This document shows, in pieces, positions 62,738 to 64,000 of a stretch of 64,000 nt of DNA. This DNA is from JAXLQL01 sp046331625. GTDB lineage: Bacteria > Acidobacteriota > Terriglobia > Bryobacterales > Bryobacteraceae. The position numbers and the translations under genes are program-made. Position 1 is the first letter of the stretch; every line of letters begins with the position of its first letter. Location of the stretch: assembly GCA_046331625.1 (NCBI GenBank), contig JAXLQL010000010.1:62001-126000 (forward strand), given 5' to 3'. The notes beneath the pieces are model-generated. The model ran no database searches. It worked only from the letters and a program-made list of their open reading frames with translations, and had not been told where the DNA came from.

Positions 62738-64000
62738 ATGCACGAACTTCGCCGCCGCGACTTTCTCACACGCGCCACCGCCGGAATCGGCTCAGCGGCG
62801 TTGCATTCGCTGCTCGCCGATGACCTGCCCGCGGTGAATCCCATCGAGCCCAAGCGTCCGCATTTCGCACCCAAGGCCAAGAACGTGATCTTCCTTTACA
62901 TGGAAGGCGCGCCGAGCCAGCTCGACCTCTTCGATCCCAAGCCCGCGCTGCAGCGTTATCACGGCGAGCCGCTGCCGCCATCGCTCACCAAGGGTCACGA
63001 CTTCGCGTTCATCAAGGCGAATGCGAAGGTGCTGGGGAGTCCGCGCAAGTTTGCGCGCTACGGGCACAGCGGCGCGGAGTTCAGCGATTTTCTCACCGCC
63101 TGGGAACCGATCGCCGACGATCTATGCATCATCCGCTCGATGCATACCGAGGCGTTCAATCACCAGCCCGCCGACTTCCTGCTGCACACCGGCCACATGT
63201 TGCCGGGCCGGCCGACGATGGGTGCGTGGGTGCTCTATGGGCTCGGCAGCGAGTCAAAGAATTTGCCGGGCTTCGTCGTGTTGACCACAGGCAAGAGCAA
63301 CATGAGCCAGGCCGCGCAGTGGAGCAGCGGATTTCTTCCGTCGGCGTATCAGGGCGTGATGTTCCGCCGCAAGGGCGACCCGGTGCTGTACTTGTCGAAC
63401 CCTCGCGGGGTCACGCAAGCCGAGCAGCGCGCCGATGTCGACTTCGTGGGCGCACTCAATCGCGAGGCCTACTCGCGCACTGGTGACACCGAGATCGCTT
63501 CTCGCATTGCCTCGTACGAGATGGCGTTCCGCATGCAGATGAGCACGCCGGAACTGCTCGACGTCTCGAAGGAAACCGAGCGTGTGCGCGCCGCCTACGG
63601 ACTCTCGCACGAGACCACGCGCGCCTTCGGAACCAACTGCCTGCTCGCGCGGCGCATGGTGGAGCGAGGCGTGCGGTTCGTGATGGTGACGCATTCGTCG
63701 TGGGACCAGCACAACGAATTGAACAAGAACCTGAAGGAGAACTGCGATACGACGTGCGGTCCGATTGCAGCACTGATTCAGGATCTGAAGATGCGCGGAC
63801 TCCTCGATTCGACGCTAGTCGTCTGGGGCGGCGAGTTCGGCCGCACGCCGCTTGGCGAATGGCGCCGCGACGATCTTGCTTATGCCGGCCGCGATCATCA
63901 TCCGCAATGCTTCACGATGTGGATGGCGGGCGCGGGCGTGCGTGCGGGCGTGACGATCGGGCAAACGGATGAGCTCGGGATGCAGGTGACCGAAGACGGC
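62738..64000 (+). CDS. DUF1501 secreted protein (3' truncated by window edge)
   Basis: 421 residues visible; the frame is open to the end of the window. ATG 62738 lies four bases after the DUF1553 gene stop. Tat-type leader LRRRDFLTRATAGIGSAALH. The DUF1501/sulfatase-like fold shows VIFLYMEGAPSQLDLFDPKP, FNHQPADFLLHTGHMLPGRP, and RFVMVTHSSWDQHNELNKNL; the metal-site region WGGEFGRTPLGE lies near the C-terminus. DUF1501 proteins are companions of DUF1549/DUF1553 proteins and have an alkaline-phosphatase-like fold. Confidence 0.92.
   Translation, partial: MHELRRRDFLTRATAGIGSAALHSLLADDLPAVNPIEPKRPHFAPKAKNVIFLYMEGAPSQLDLFDPKPALQRYHGEPLPPSLTKGHDFAFIKANAKVLGSPRKFARYGHSGAEFSDFLTAWEPIADDLCIIRSMHTEAFNHQPADFLLHTGHMLPGRPTMGAWVLYGLGSESKNLPGFVVLTTGKSNMSQAAQWSSGFLPSAYQGVMFRRKGDPVLYLSNPRGVTQAEQRADVDFVGALNREAYSRTGDTEIASRIASYEMAFRMQMSTPELLDVSKETERVRAAYGLSHETTRAFGTNCLLARRMVERGVRFVMVTHSSWDQHNELNKNLKENCDTTCGPIAALIQDLKMRGLLDSTLVVWGGEFGRTPLGEWRRDDLAYAGRDHHPQCFTMWMAGAGVRAGVTIGQTDELGMQVTEDG

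Overview
The window is GC-rich DNA, most likely from an acidobacterium of the Solibacterales/Bryobacterales type. The reasons are the genome style (VWFA-type secreted protein, ECF sigma factor paired with a TPR-containing Ser/Thr kinase, SBBP beta-propeller proteins, DUF1549/DUF1553 next to DUF1501, many secreted Gfo/Idh/MocA oxidoreductases and alpha/beta hydrolases). This is inference from gene content; there is no rRNA or other marker here. No tRNA, rRNA, CRISPR array or complete insertion sequence was recognised.

Layout. 1-3007: a pyruvate (or branched-chain 2-oxoacid) dehydrogenase operon, E1 alpha (cut by the window edge), E1 beta, E2 (with a one-base frameshift) and a dedicated acyl carrier protein. 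3053-6490: a secreted NodB/glycosidase fusion and a kinase-like/P-loop fusion, followed by the stump of a glycogen phosphorylase gene. 6655-11117 (minus): a three-gene ABC export operon with a decayed second copy of the adaptor tail. 11231-14962: a BON protein, a helix-hairpin-helix protein and a three-gene sortase locus whose first gene ends in an LPATAS sorting signal. 15082-16099 is a gene graveyard (universal stress protein, ECF sigma factor and DsbA-like remnants). 16100-24447: CocE-type hydrolase with a small membrane protein, ECF sigma factor with Ser/Thr kinase, and a DegP-like protease; paired palindromic repeats surround the kinase.

25438-29823 (minus) looks like conflict-related accessory DNA: a nucleotidyltransferase-like toxin tip with a putative immunity gene and a decayed second immunity copy, then a 1023-residue SIR2 / nuclease-like / NACHT / FGE-fold protein that I regard as the best candidate for an undescribed defence system. 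29866-32155 carries an O-antigen ligase pair with a tandem duplication that produced a small chimeric gene. 33339-41068 carries a very large uncharacterised protein with a Gly/Ser-rich insert beside three related SBBP/lectin-like genes, one intact, one reduced to its C-terminal half and one a pseudogene.

41163-64000 is mostly secreted and catabolic functions: a secreted PPC-domain protein, an Rpn-type nuclease, FkbM methyltransferase, a membrane glycosyltransferase, a triple RidA-like secreted protein, a four-gene overlapping operon for sugar/glycan turnover (51431-55788), glycerophosphodiesterase, large esterase, proline iminopeptidase, and a DUF1549/DUF1553 plus DUF1501 pair at the right edge. 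Several frameshifted or start-less genes occur; some may be assembly errors rather than biology.
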